Shown: positions 1 through 7,789 of the stretch, piece by piece | Numbering within the stretch: position 1 is the first letter of the stretch | Layout of the letters: each line of letters starts with the position of its first letter | Assembly: GCF_022346885.1 (NCBI RefSeq) | Contig: NZ_JAKRNK010000001.1 | Coordinates: 186,001-250,000 of the forward strand | DNA: 64,000 nt | Direction: 5' to 3' | DNA from: Paenibacillus sp. ACRRX | GTDB lineage: Bacteria > Bacillota > Bacilli > Paenibacillales > Paenibacillaceae | Notes under the pieces: generated by a model | The model's input: the letters and a program-made list of their open reading frames with translations, nothing else | The model's database searches: none | Told to the model about the DNA's origin: nothing | Made by a program: the position numbers and the translations under genes

Positions 1-8
1 TAGTGTGG

Positions 9-37
9 TTACATAGAAGCTACTTCTACGCTATAAT
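9..37 (+). promoter_or_regulatory. Promoter with palindrome in spacer, for the TerD-VWA gene
   Basis: A -35-like TTACAT (9-14) and a perfect -10 TATAAT (32-37) are separated by 17 bases. The perfect inverted repeat TAGAAG-CTA-CTTCTA (14-28) fills most of the spacer. This is seen directly. That it is an operator for the downstream stress-type gene is inference; no regulator gene is adjacent inside the window. Confidence 0.5.
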
Positions 38-125
38 TGAAGTAAATAATTCCATTTTTACTAGAATGTCGGTAGTTCTATCTAGTTGAATGGTCTATTT
101 AGTTGCTAGATAAGGGGATATGCTG

Positions 126-1388
126 ATGAAGTTGTTAAAAGGCCAGAAGATAGATATTACAAAGGGTAGAAACATACTTAACCTTAGTTTGCGGTTCGAC
201 TGGACCACAAAACATACGGCTATGAGTGTCGATGCTGCTGCTTTTATTCTAAATGATCAGGGCCGTTGTGTCCGGGATGAACATTTCATTTTTTATGGGA
301 ATGCGGCTGCTCCTCATGGAGAAGTAAGGCACTCTTCGGCTGATGGGACAGAGAAGGAAGTTGTACATATTGCATTTAGCAAGCTGTCAGAAAGTGCTGC
401 GCGTATTGCATTTACATTGACGATTTATGAAGGAGAACAACAGGGGCATCATATGAGTGATGTCTCCGATATGTATGTTCAGCTTATAGATACAGACAGC
501 GGCGAAGTATTATGCCAGTATACATATGGGATGGATTTGACGCGCGAAACTGCGATTGTGGTAGGTGAACTCTACAGATATAACGATGAATGGAAGTTCA
601 ATGCTATAGGCAGCGGCTTCTACGGAGGATTGGCTGCATTATGTACTCACTTTGGACTTGAGATCGAGGAGCCTACCGGTGAGGTAGCGGCAGCTGTAGA
701 GGAAAAGGTAATGGCGCCCATTGATCTGCGAAAGCAAAAGGTACAATATACGCTGGAGAAGAAGAAACTTCAAGGCGTGGTGGCAAGAGTAGGCATCGTA
801 CTTGATATTTCTGGATCGATGAGGAAGCTGTATATGAACGGTACTGTACAAGAAGTAGTAGAACGTATTCTAGCAGTAGCCTGCTCATTTGATGATAACG
901 CTACATTAGATGTATGGGTATACGATTCTCAGTACAGTCGATTGCCTTCTGTAACCGAACAGGATATTGCAGGCTATGTGAATCGACATATATTAAACAA
1001 CAGTGAGGTCAATAAATTTGGCGCGAATAATGAGCCGCCTGTCATGCGCGATGTCATTCATAAGTATACAGAAGAAGAGGAGTCCGCGACGCCTGTATTT
1101 GTTATATTTATTAATGATGGCGGTGTGGTTAAGTCAATCAAGAAAGTAATTACAACAGCTTCGGTTCAGCCTATTTTCTGGCAGTTTGTTGGGATTGGAC
1201 ATTCAGACTTTGAGGTGTTGAAGAAGCTGGATACGATGGAAGGCAGGATTGTGGATAATGCCAACTTTATTCATGTTGATGATATTGGCGCTATATCCGA
1301 CGAATCGTTGTACGATCAATTGCTGAATGAATTTCCATTGTGGCTAAAGGCGGCCAGGGAGAAGAGGATCATAAGGGATTCGCACTAA
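126..1388 (+). CDS. TerD-domain protein with C-terminal von Willebrand A domain
   Basis: A 420-residue protein. The first ~190 residues resemble the TerD/tellurite-resistance fold (start KLLKGQKIDITKG, then a segment on the secreted-metal or stress-type TerD pattern). The second half from about residue 220 is a von Willebrand factor A domain whose MIDAS motif is visible as DISGSM, followed by a conserved VFVIFINDGG strand. TerD proteins bind calcium and act in general envelope or metal stress; VWA domains usually mediate metal-dependent protein contacts. No signal peptide, so cytoplasmic. The ATG at 126 is preferred to that at 120 because AGGGG lies only two bases before the latter. Function in this organism is not known. 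Confidence 0.75.
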   Translation: MKLLKGQKIDITKGRNILNLSLRFDWTTKHTAMSVDAAAFILNDQGRCVRDEHFIFYGNAAAPHGEVRHSSADGTEKEVVHIAFSKLSESAARIAFTLTIYEGEQQGHHMSDVSDMYVQLIDTDSGEVLCQYTYGMDLTRETAIVVGELYRYNDEWKFNAIGSGFYGGLAALCTHFGLEIEEPTGEVAAAVEEKVMAPIDLRKQKVQYTLEKKKLQGVVARVGIVLDISGSMRKLYMNGTVQEVVERILAVACSFDDNATLDVWVYDSQYSRLPSVTEQDIAGYVNRHILNNSEVNKFGANNEPPVMRDVIHKYTEEEESATPVFVIFINDGGVVKSIKKVITTASVQPIFWQFVGIGHSDFEVLKKLDTMEGRIVDNANFIHVDDIGAISDESLYDQLLNEFPLWLKAAREKRIIRDSH

Positions 1389-1413
1389 TTAAATGGATCT
1401 TGTTATACCACCT

Positions 1414-1454
1414 GAACCACCTACGGCGAAATATACCGGGAGCGTGGTTCTTTT
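1414..1454 (+). terminator. Probable terminator of the TerD-VWA gene
   Basis: GAACCAC (1414-1420) pairs with GTGGTTC (1444-1450), followed by TTTTG. The stem is only 7 bp with a 23-base loop, so this is a weak call. It lies between two genes on the same strand. Confidence 0.4.
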
Positions 1455-1499
1455 GTTATCCCGCTATGTGTGCCATTATCAAGAAGGGGAGGCGAAGCG

Positions 1500-2951
1500 A
1501 TGTTTCAACAATTCAAGCCGCAGGCAGGTCGTTCTACTGCAGTCCAATTAAAAGAATACATTCAACAATTTATTATTAATGGAGTCCTTCAAGCGGAGCA
1601 GAAGCTTCCCTCTACCCGTGAACTCAGCTTATTGTTGAACTTGAGCCGCAATACGGTTATTTTGGCATATCAAGGTTTGGAAGAGGATGGTTTCGTTTAT
1701 GTTAGGCGAGGAAATGGAAGTTATGTTTCGGCTTTTTCGAAGCCTGCAGCGATTTCCCCGTGCAGTATAGATTGGAAAAGACGTGTAAATAACCATGCAC
1801 GTATGGCAGACTCTTTGGACATTATGAAGCGAGGAATACGGGCCGAAGAAGGTATGATTCGGTTTACAAGCATTGCGCCTGATGAAAAGTTATTTGACGT
1901 GGACCATGTGAAGCGCGCATTTCTCGATCGAATGGCCATCGAGGGCAGCACACTGTTGAACTATGGATATGCCAAAGGATATAAGCCCTTAATTGATTAT
2001 CTATTTCATTATATGGAAAAAAAAGGTGTTAACCTAAAGGGCAAAGATATGTTGATTACGAATGGCTTTACGGAAGGATTGGATATTGTTTTGTCTGCGC
2101 TAAAGCGGGATAACGGCGCTGTGTTGTGTGAGAACCCAACGCACCATACGGCCATTAAGCAGTTCAGGCTGCAAGGGTACGACGTTACAGGCATACCAAT
2201 GGAGCGCGACGGTATTCATCTTCAGGAATTGGAGCGCGCTGTTCAGGCGCAGTCATACGATTGTGCTTATGTAGTACCTTCGTATCACAACCCGACAGGC
2301 ATTGTGATGTCTCCCGCTAAACGATTAAAGCTGCTGCAGGTCATGGCGAATTATGATATTCCGATTATTGAAGATGGTTTTAATGAAGAGCTGCGTTATT
2401 CCGGCGCCCATGTGTCCCCCTTAATGGCAGCTGCGGGCCGAGGTAATAACGTTATTTATTTGGGAAGCTTCTCTAAAGTTCTTTTTCCGGGACTGCGTGT
2501 AGGATGGGTGCTTGCTGATCAAGAGTTAATATATTATTTGGAAAGCATAAAGCGGGCGCGCAGTATCCATACATCGACACTGGATCAATCGCTTTTATAT
2601 CAGTATTTGCATAACGGTAATATGGAGAAATATGTGAAACGGGCGCGAGCTGTATACCGTCAAAAATATGAATGGACGAAACAATGCTGTGAAACCTATA
2701 TCCCTTATGCAAAGCTGTCCGGAGACGGAGGACTTCATCTTTTTATAGAATTCGACGCTGCTTTTGACACAAGCGTATTGCTTGAGGCTTGCGCTCGTCA
2801 AGGCGTATTGTTTACGCCGGGGGATCAATTTTATACGAACGGGTTAGGGCAACATGCGATGAGAATTGGCTTCTCCAGATTGACAGCAGAAGAGATTAGT
2901 CAGGGAATTCGGATTATCGGCGACACAGCCAAACATATTATGGGATTGTAA
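1500..2951 (+). CDS. ddlR: MocR-family (GntR HTH plus aminotransferase fold) regulator, DdlR type
   Basis: A 483-residue MocR regulator: an N-terminal GntR winged helix (residues ~1-75, with LPSTRELSLLLNLSRNTV) linked to a class I aminotransferase-like domain that binds pyridoxal phosphate. The PLP lysine is in SFSKVLFPGLRVGW (K326) and the substrate-side motif NPTG is present. The stop lies 12 bases before a D-Ala-D-Ala ligase gene. In Brevibacillus a MocR protein called DdlR controls such a ligase gene, so the same role is inferred here. The ATG at 1500 follows AAGGGGAGG at good spacing; an in-frame ATG at 1470 has no such site and would add ten residues. Whether it activates or represses ddl here cannot be read from sequence. 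Confidence 0.85.
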   Translation: MFQQFKPQAGRSTAVQLKEYIQQFIINGVLQAEQKLPSTRELSLLLNLSRNTVILAYQGLEEDGFVYVRRGNGSYVSAFSKPAAISPCSIDWKRRVNNHARMADSLDIMKRGIRAEEGMIRFTSIAPDEKLFDVDHVKRAFLDRMAIEGSTLLNYGYAKGYKPLIDYLFHYMEKKGVNLKGKDMLITNGFTEGLDIVLSALKRDNGAVLCENPTHHTAIKQFRLQGYDVTGIPMERDGIHLQELERAVQAQSYDCAYVVPSYHNPTGIVMSPAKRLKLLQVMANYDIPIIEDGFNEELRYSGAHVSPLMAAAGRGNNVIYLGSFSKVLFPGLRVGWVLADQELIYYLESIKRARSIHTSTLDQSLLYQYLHNGNMEKYVKRARAVYRQKYEWTKQCCETYIPYAKLSGDGGLHLFIEFDAAFDTSVLLEACARQGVLFTPGDQFYTNGLGQHAMRIGFSRLTAEEISQGIRIIGDTAKHIMGL

Positions 2952-2963
2952 GGTGGTGCAAGG

Positions 2964-3893
2964 ATGAAAGTGGGCGTCATTATGGGCGGAGATTCCTCGG
3001 AGCGAGAGGTATCCATGCAGACAGGGCAGGAAATGCTGCTTCACTTGGATCGGAATAAATATGAAGTTGTTCCTATCGAAATATCGAATCGGCATGAGCT
3101 TATTGAGCGGGTAAAAGGGATTGATATGGCATTGCTTGCTCTGCATGGCACGTATGGAGAAGACGGAACAGTACAGGGCGCGCTGGAGTCGATGGGCATT
3201 CCATATACGGGCAGCGGGGTGCTGTCTAGCAGTATATGTATGAATAAAGATGTGTCAAAGAGACTCATGAGAAGTGAAGGGATTCGCACTCCAGAATGGA
3301 AATGTTGGAGCAGTATGGAAGAATATGACCCAGAAGTGGTAGAACTCTTAGGATTTCCGTTAATCGTAAAACCCAATTGCGGCGGATCAAGTGTTGGTAC
3401 GGAGTTGGTACGGAGCCGTGAAGCATTGTATGCGGCTGTACAAAACGCTTTTCAATGGGACAGAACGGTGATGATTGAAGAATATATCAGTGGTCAGGAG
3501 ATAACTTGTTCCTTGTTAAATGGCGAGATGCTTCCGATCATCGGTATTAGATTGTTACAATCGGATTGGTTTGATTATCGCTGCAAGTATGACGATGGAG
3601 GGGCGGAAGAGCAGGTTATACAATTGTCTGCTGAGATTACACGAAACGTTACGGAAGCAGCACTTGCTTGTTACCGTATCATGAAGTGCAGTGTGTATGC
3701 ACGCGTTGACATGATACTAAGGGACGGTGTTCCTTATGTTCTGGAGGTAAATACGCTGCCAGGTATGACAACGAACAGCCTGCTGCCCAAAAGCGCTTCT
3801 GCCGCTGGTCTAACGTTCAGTCAATTGCTGGACTGTATCATTGAACAGTCGTGGTCAGCACGAGCGCCACATGTAGGTAGCATAACAAGATAG
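2964..3893 (+). CDS. ddl: D-alanine--D-alanine ligase
   Basis: An ATP-grasp ligase of 309 residues that joins two D-alanines for peptidoglycan precursor synthesis in the cytoplasm. Visible family motifs are GGDSSEREVS at the N terminus, ALHGTYGEDGTVQG, the glycine-rich loop KPNCGGSSVGT, and VLEVNTLPGMT near the metal site. Length and motif order are normal. It is co-directional with, and 12 bases from, the MocR gene and preceded by an AAGGTGG-type ribosome-binding site, so the two are probably one transcript. Since spore formers often carry a second ddl elsewhere, this may be an inducible copy; that is inference. Confidence 0.92.
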   Translation: MKVGVIMGGDSSEREVSMQTGQEMLLHLDRNKYEVVPIEISNRHELIERVKGIDMALLALHGTYGEDGTVQGALESMGIPYTGSGVLSSSICMNKDVSKRLMRSEGIRTPEWKCWSSMEEYDPEVVELLGFPLIVKPNCGGSSVGTELVRSREALYAAVQNAFQWDRTVMIEEYISGQEITCSLLNGEMLPIIGIRLLQSDWFDYRCKYDDGGAEEQVIQLSAEITRNVTEAALACYRIMKCSVYARVDMILRDGVPYVLEVNTLPGMTTNSLLPKSASAAGLTFSQLLDCIIEQSWSARAPHVGSITR

Positions 3894-3934
3894 GGACCCG
3901 ATCAGCGTCCGGGACCGGCGCATGATAAATATTG

Positions 3935-3977
3935 AAGCACCTCCACAACCACGCGATTTGTGGGAGCAGAGGTGCTT
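3935..3977. terminator. Hairpin between ddl and the LPMO gene
   Basis: AAGCACCTC (3935-3943) pairs with GAGGTGCTT (3969-3977), with inner arms CCACAA and TTGTGG. It lies between convergent genes and could terminate both directions. The T tract on the plus strand is poor. Confidence 0.55.
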
Positions 3978-3995
3978 GATTTGTTGTACGGATAT

Positions 3996-4151
3996 TTACG
4001 GTGACGCGAGTTCTTTTAGCTGTGTTCCACTGAGAGGGTATGAGATCAGTAGTGTAGAAAGTGGAGCGGAATAATCGCTAATATTCCTTGCAGATCCATT
4101 CATTTGCAGCTCAATTGTATAGTTATGGCCTGTTGTTACTTTAGCGTCCAT
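3996..4151 (-). pseudogene. Protein-like relic frame overlapping the LPMO 3' end
   Basis: A 51-codon open frame begins at an ATG at 4151 inside the last codons of the LPMO gene, in another frame, and ends at TAA 3996. It reads like true protein (GHNYTIELQMNGSARN, then SDYSAPLSTLLISYPLSGTQ) and resembles, to my eye, the C-terminal part of a surface-protein beta domain. There is no ribosome-binding site. I cannot name the family. It may be the stump of a gene or of a longer LPMO shortened by a frameshift. Confidence 0.3.
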
Positions 4152-5491
4152 AGTGCAGGTACGTTTGGCGGCTCCCAGCCAACCAGAGAGAGGTGCGGCT
4201 GACGTGCCTCATAGGTCTTGCCGTTGTAAGAGACGAGGTCACCCTGTGCGTACGACGTATTTGCGGCCCATGGTGTAATGCTTGGTCCGCTGCTTGTGGT
4301 TACGCTGACTGCATTACTGTCAGCAGATATGTTGCCTGCGGCATCGATTGCGCGTGCTGTAAAGGTGTATGCCGTATTGGCCGTCAAGCCAGTAACGGTA
4401 TACGTGAGCGTCGTTCCATTTGTCGTCGTGACCAATGTTGAGCCGTTATAGATCTGGTAACCAGTAACGCCAACGTTATCGGTTGCCGCATTCCAACTTA
4501 ACTTGACACTTGTGGCGGTAACATTCGCCGCTAATAAATTCGTCGGGGACGTAGGTGCAGCATGATCAGGCGGTAATGCAAGTGTCGTAAAGGCGACTGC
4601 ATTGCTTGCCGTAGAACTGTTTCCTGCAGCGTCAATCGCACGGACGGTTAACGTATAAGGTGTGGTTGGTGTCAGTCCTGTGAGGTTGTAAGTTAAAGCT
4701 GTTCCGTTGGTTGTTGTAGCTAACAAGGTTGAACCGTTATAAATTTTGTATCCGCTGACACCTACGTTATCGGTCGAAGCCCCCCAAGTCACTGTTGCAC
4801 TAGTAGGAGCAATGTTCGAAACCGCTAGGTTTGTCGGAACGGTCGGCGCACTAGTATCAACAGGCGAACCACCGCCAAAGTCGACGTCAATCACGTTATA
4901 GAATGCATTGGCCGTATCCGCGATTTCCCATACAGCCAAAATGACCTGATATCCTGTACGACTAGGCACGTTACAAGTATCGGAGTAGGAGTGTGGGGGC
5001 TGTTTGCCCTTGTAGTTCACGTTGCAGAACGGCGTAAGGTCAAACGCAGCTCGGCTTAACGGAGCGTTAGCATTCCAGTCCTGCTTAGTGATGTAGTACT
5101 TCCAGCTAGTGGTGGCGTGATTGGCCTCGATAGTCCAGTGGAACGTCGTCGTTCCAGGTGTAATGTTGACCTTGCTCCAGCGAGTAGCGGACTGCTGGTC
5201 AAGTTCCGGGAAAGCGCCTGATGCGCTGGCAATCTTGCCGTCTGCCGGACCTGCGGCAGGAAAGCCCTTATAAGCTTCAAGGCTTTGCGGCTCATAAATA
5301 ATAAAGCCGCAGTTTTTGTTAATGCCGCGAGCGCATAGGTCTGCGCGGCTGCTAGGCGAATCAATGTAGCCGTGAGCGAAAGCTTTCCCTGCAAACAACA
5401 TCATGGCAACTGTAAGTACTAAAGCCATGCCAGCCGCGAACAACAACTTTACAAATAATGCATGATAAGTACGATTTAAAACGAACATCAT
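4136..5491 (-). CDS. Secreted AA10 lytic polysaccharide monooxygenase with two FnIII domains and a CBM5/12 module
   Basis: A 451-residue secreted protein. Residues 1-39 are a signal peptide ending GKAFA, so that His40 (HGYIDSPSSR) becomes the N-terminal copper-brace histidine; the second histidine is in EANHATTSW. The AA10 domain runs to about residue 210, followed by two fibronectin III domains (each with NVGVSGYKIYNGS-type or closely similar sequence) and a C-terminal chitin-binding module with the aromatic motif AANTSYAQGDLVSYNGKTYEA. AA10 enzymes oxidatively cleave crystalline chitin or cellulose; the last module points to chitin. Two ATG codons adjoin; AAGGAGG precedes both. Monocistronic. 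A cre-like site lies upstream. Confidence 0.92.
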   Translation of the reverse strand: MMFVLNRTYHALFVKLLFAAGMALVLTVAMMLFAGKAFAHGYIDSPSSRADLCARGINKNCGFIIYEPQSLEAYKGFPAAGPADGKIASASGAFPELDQQSATRWSKVNITPGTTTFHWTIEANHATTSWKYYITKQDWNANAPLSRAAFDLTPFCNVNYKGKQPPHSYSDTCNVPSRTGYQVILAVWEIADTANAFYNVIDVDFGGGSPVDTSAPTVPTNLAVSNIAPTSATVTWGASTDNVGVSGYKIYNGSTLLATTTNGTALTYNLTGLTPTTPYTLTVRAIDAAGNSSTASNAVAFTTLALPPDHAAPTSPTNLLAANVTATSVKLSWNAATDNVGVTGYQIYNGSTLVTTTNGTTLTYTVTGLTANTAYTFTARAIDAAGNISADSNAVSVTTSSGPSITPWAANTSYAQGDLVSYNGKTYEARQPHLSLVGWEPPNVPALWTLK

Positions 5492-5590
5492 ATTCCTCCT
5501 TTAATGGTTAAATCGGGATACTGATCAGACAGAATACTGCACAGTAGTACCTGCTTAGTGCGAGACCTCCCTTCTTTACGGCTGCAAAAA

Positions 5591-5604
5591 TATAATCGCT
5601 GTAA
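5591..5604 (-). promoter_or_regulatory. cre-like site upstream of the LPMO gene
   Basis: TATAATCGCTGTAA matches 12 of the 14 positions of the CcpA consensus TGWAANCGNTNWCA when degenerate positions are counted. It is about 100 bases upstream of the LPMO start. The remaining 5492-5833 interval is AT-rich; I see no other gene in it. Catabolite repression of chitin attack would be sensible but is only inferred. Confidence 0.35.
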
Positions 5605-5833
5605 CCTCCTTGCTTAAAGAAGTATGTATATAAACTCAGGTTGAGCTTATATCGGATATGCAGCGTCAAATCCATTCATGTGCATTGAGAAAATGTAATA
5701 GTCAGTAGATGACAACATTTTTTCATTTCTAAATTTATTTTTACTTTAAAATATATAGACTAAAAATATTTTGCGTAGAAGCAAGTGAAGCCGAAAATAG
5801 AGGTAGCAGCAGTTTGATACTCACAAAAGAAAT

Positions 5834-5870
5834 AAAAGACAAATGCAGATGGAAACTGCATTTGTCTTTT
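5834..5870 (-). terminator. Terminator of the peptide-importer operon
   Basis: A perfect 15-bp stem, AAAAGACAAATGCAG (5834-5848) with CTGCATTTGTCTTTT (5856-5870), and a 7-base loop, 26 bases after the binding-protein stop. Read on the minus strand it ends in CTTTTATTT. Confidence 0.85.
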
Positions 5871-5896
5871 AAGAGGGGTAGAGAACTTTACTTAAT

Positions 5897-7714
5897 TTAC
5901 TTTACGCTTGCTTTGTATTTGTCCAAATACTCTTTTGCTCTTGCAGGGTCAGACTTTAGCTCATTGCCCGTTGTAACGAGCGGGCTAACTGTAGAGACGG
6001 CTTTAAATTTATTATTGTTATAGAATTGCAGGAATTCGTCCTGATTAATGGAATACAAGACAGCTTTTCTCAAATCCTCGTTCTTGGCCACATCACGATT
6101 ACCCGTATTAAACAACAAGTAAGATACCGCATTGCTTGGCAACGTTTGAAGTGCTAGCTTGGAGTCGCCTTTTACCAGATCGAATTTCGTTTCAGGTACG
6201 CCGTAGTAAACATGAATCTCACCGCTGCGCAGTGCTGACAATGCACTGTCTGCATCCTTGATAAAGCGAAGCTTGATGTTTGTAATTTTAGGCTCGTGAG
6301 CTGTGCCTTTCAAGTAGCCCGGATTTTTAATAAAGACCGCTTCATAGTCATTTTTATGCGATAAAATATAAGGTCCGCTTGCATACAAGGTATTATTGTA
6401 TTTGTTTCCTTCGGTTACGGTGTTTTGATCGCCGTAAGGAACGTCTTTGTTTACATCAAATTTAGCCACATCATACGTATTAATGCTTTCGACTTGTTTT
6501 TTGGATACGATGCCGCCTGATTGGTGAGCAAGGTAATTCAGGACTTGCGGGAATGGCGCTGTTGTCGTCAGCTTAATAACTTGATATTTTCCGTCTTTGC
6601 TGCTAGCTTTTGTCTTGTCTGCGACAAGCTCTTTAATAGGGGCTGCAAGCCCTTTTTCTAACGCTGCTTTGATCGTCTCATTGCTTCCAGACTGATTGAT
6701 AGTTTCTAGTGATTTAAGGTCTGTTATGGCCTCAACGTTCTTAATATGCTCGTGCAAGCTGTACGTACGATGGTCAGGCACCGAATTTTTGTCTTTGGCA
6801 CGATTCAGAGAGAAAATAACATCATCTGCCCCTACACGCTCTCCAGTGTCTACTGCAGCTTTGTTTGTAACTTTTGCAAAATGAATATCATCTCTCAACA
6901 CAAAGTAATACTCCGAATTGCCTTCTGCAATTGAATGGTTGTAGGACAAGGAGCCCTCTGTTGTAATCTTGTCATCGTCAGTCAAGTTCAGCAGACGAAC
7001 ATACATATTGGTATTAATCATATTAATAGAACCGTCATTGCCTTTGATCGGATCGAGAGAGGTCAACACGGATGTCGCTTGTGTTAACAGCAGTGGATCG
7101 GTATTACGCTTTGACGTATCTTTGAAGTCGATATCTTCCCACACGAGGGAGCGAGATTTCGACAGACGAACGGAATCTTTGTTCAGCACTTCTTGGTTAA
7201 GCCCTTGTGATTTTAATGAGCTGTATAAGGGCGCGATATAGGCTTTATCAAATACGAGCTTTTGTTCTAATTGCTTGTAAGTGTCAACAAATTGCTCCGG
7301 TGTTTGTGTGGAAGCTTGATCAATCAGCTTGTCGAGATCGGGATCAGCTATGATGCTGTAGTCCCCGCCAGTCTTGAATAATGATCTGACGGCATAATCC
7401 GGATTGCCCGTTACAGTTGTCCAGCCAGAGAGGGAAACATCATAATTGCCTGCCTCTTCCTGTGCTTTAAAGCTGCCATAATCAGGCTGAATGTTCAACT
7501 TGACGTTAAACCCGTTTTTGGTTAACTGATCGCGAACAATGTTGAGATCAGATTCACCAGAGCTCATGCCAAGCAGCTCAATGGTAACAGCGCTTTTGTT
7601 GGTTGTATCCTGTGAAGGAGGATTTTCGACGACATCTTTCTTGGTGTTGACCTGGCATCCGCTAATGACGACCGCAAAGGCGATTAATAATAGGAACCAT
7701 GGACTTTTTTTCAT
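5897..7714 (-). CDS. Peptide-type ABC importer binding lipoprotein, apparently circularly permuted
   Basis: A 605-residue lipoprotein (lipobox VISGC, Cys20) of the SBP_bac_5 family that binds peptides or similar ligands outside the membrane. The family's parts are out of order. Residues ~42-198 look like the usual C-terminal portion (VTIELLGMSS, NYDVSLSGWT, DPDLDKLIDQAS, YIAPLYSS). Residues ~205-605 look like the usual N-terminal and middle portion (VLTSLDPIKG, YYFVLRDDIHF, ADDVIFSLNRAKD, LRKAVLYSINQDEF, and DPARAKEYLDKY at the very end, which normally precedes the C-terminal part). A single signal peptide and a continuous frame argue against a simple assembly fault. AGGAGG precedes the ATG. 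It is the last gene of a minus-strand operon with two permeases. Ligand unknown. Confidence 0.88.
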   Translation of the reverse strand: MKKSPWFLLLIAFAVVISGCQVNTKKDVVENPPSQDTTNKSAVTIELLGMSSGESDLNIVRDQLTKNGFNVKLNIQPDYGSFKAQEEAGNYDVSLSGWTTVTGNPDYAVRSLFKTGGDYSIIADPDLDKLIDQASTQTPEQFVDTYKQLEQKLVFDKAYIAPLYSSLKSQGLNQEVLNKDSVRLSKSRSLVWEDIDFKDTSKRNTDPLLLTQATSVLTSLDPIKGNDGSINMINTNMYVRLLNLTDDDKITTEGSLSYNHSIAEGNSEYYFVLRDDIHFAKVTNKAAVDTGERVGADDVIFSLNRAKDKNSVPDHRTYSLHEHIKNVEAITDLKSLETINQSGSNETIKAALEKGLAAPIKELVADKTKASSKDGKYQVIKLTTTAPFPQVLNYLAHQSGGIVSKKQVESINTYDVAKFDVNKDVPYGDQNTVTEGNKYNNTLYASGPYILSHKNDYEAVFIKNPGYLKGTAHEPKITNIKLRFIKDADSALSALRSGEIHVYYGVPETKFDLVKGDSKLALQTLPSNAVSYLLFNTGNRDVAKNEDLRKAVLYSINQDEFLQFYNNNKFKAVSTVSPLVTTGNELKSDPARAKEYLDKYKASVK

Positions 7715-7789
7715 TGTGTTGGACCTCCTGAATGATAAGTATTTAACATATTTAGATATGGATAGCTGTGATGCATGGCTGCCACAATG

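Noticed and set aside
1470-1500. Earlier ATG for the MocR gene
   Set aside because: The ribosome-binding site AAGGGGAGG lies between the two ATGs and serves the second.
5814-6023. 69-codon plus-strand frame opposite the binding-protein end
   Set aside because: It overlaps the operon terminator and the real gene on the other strand.
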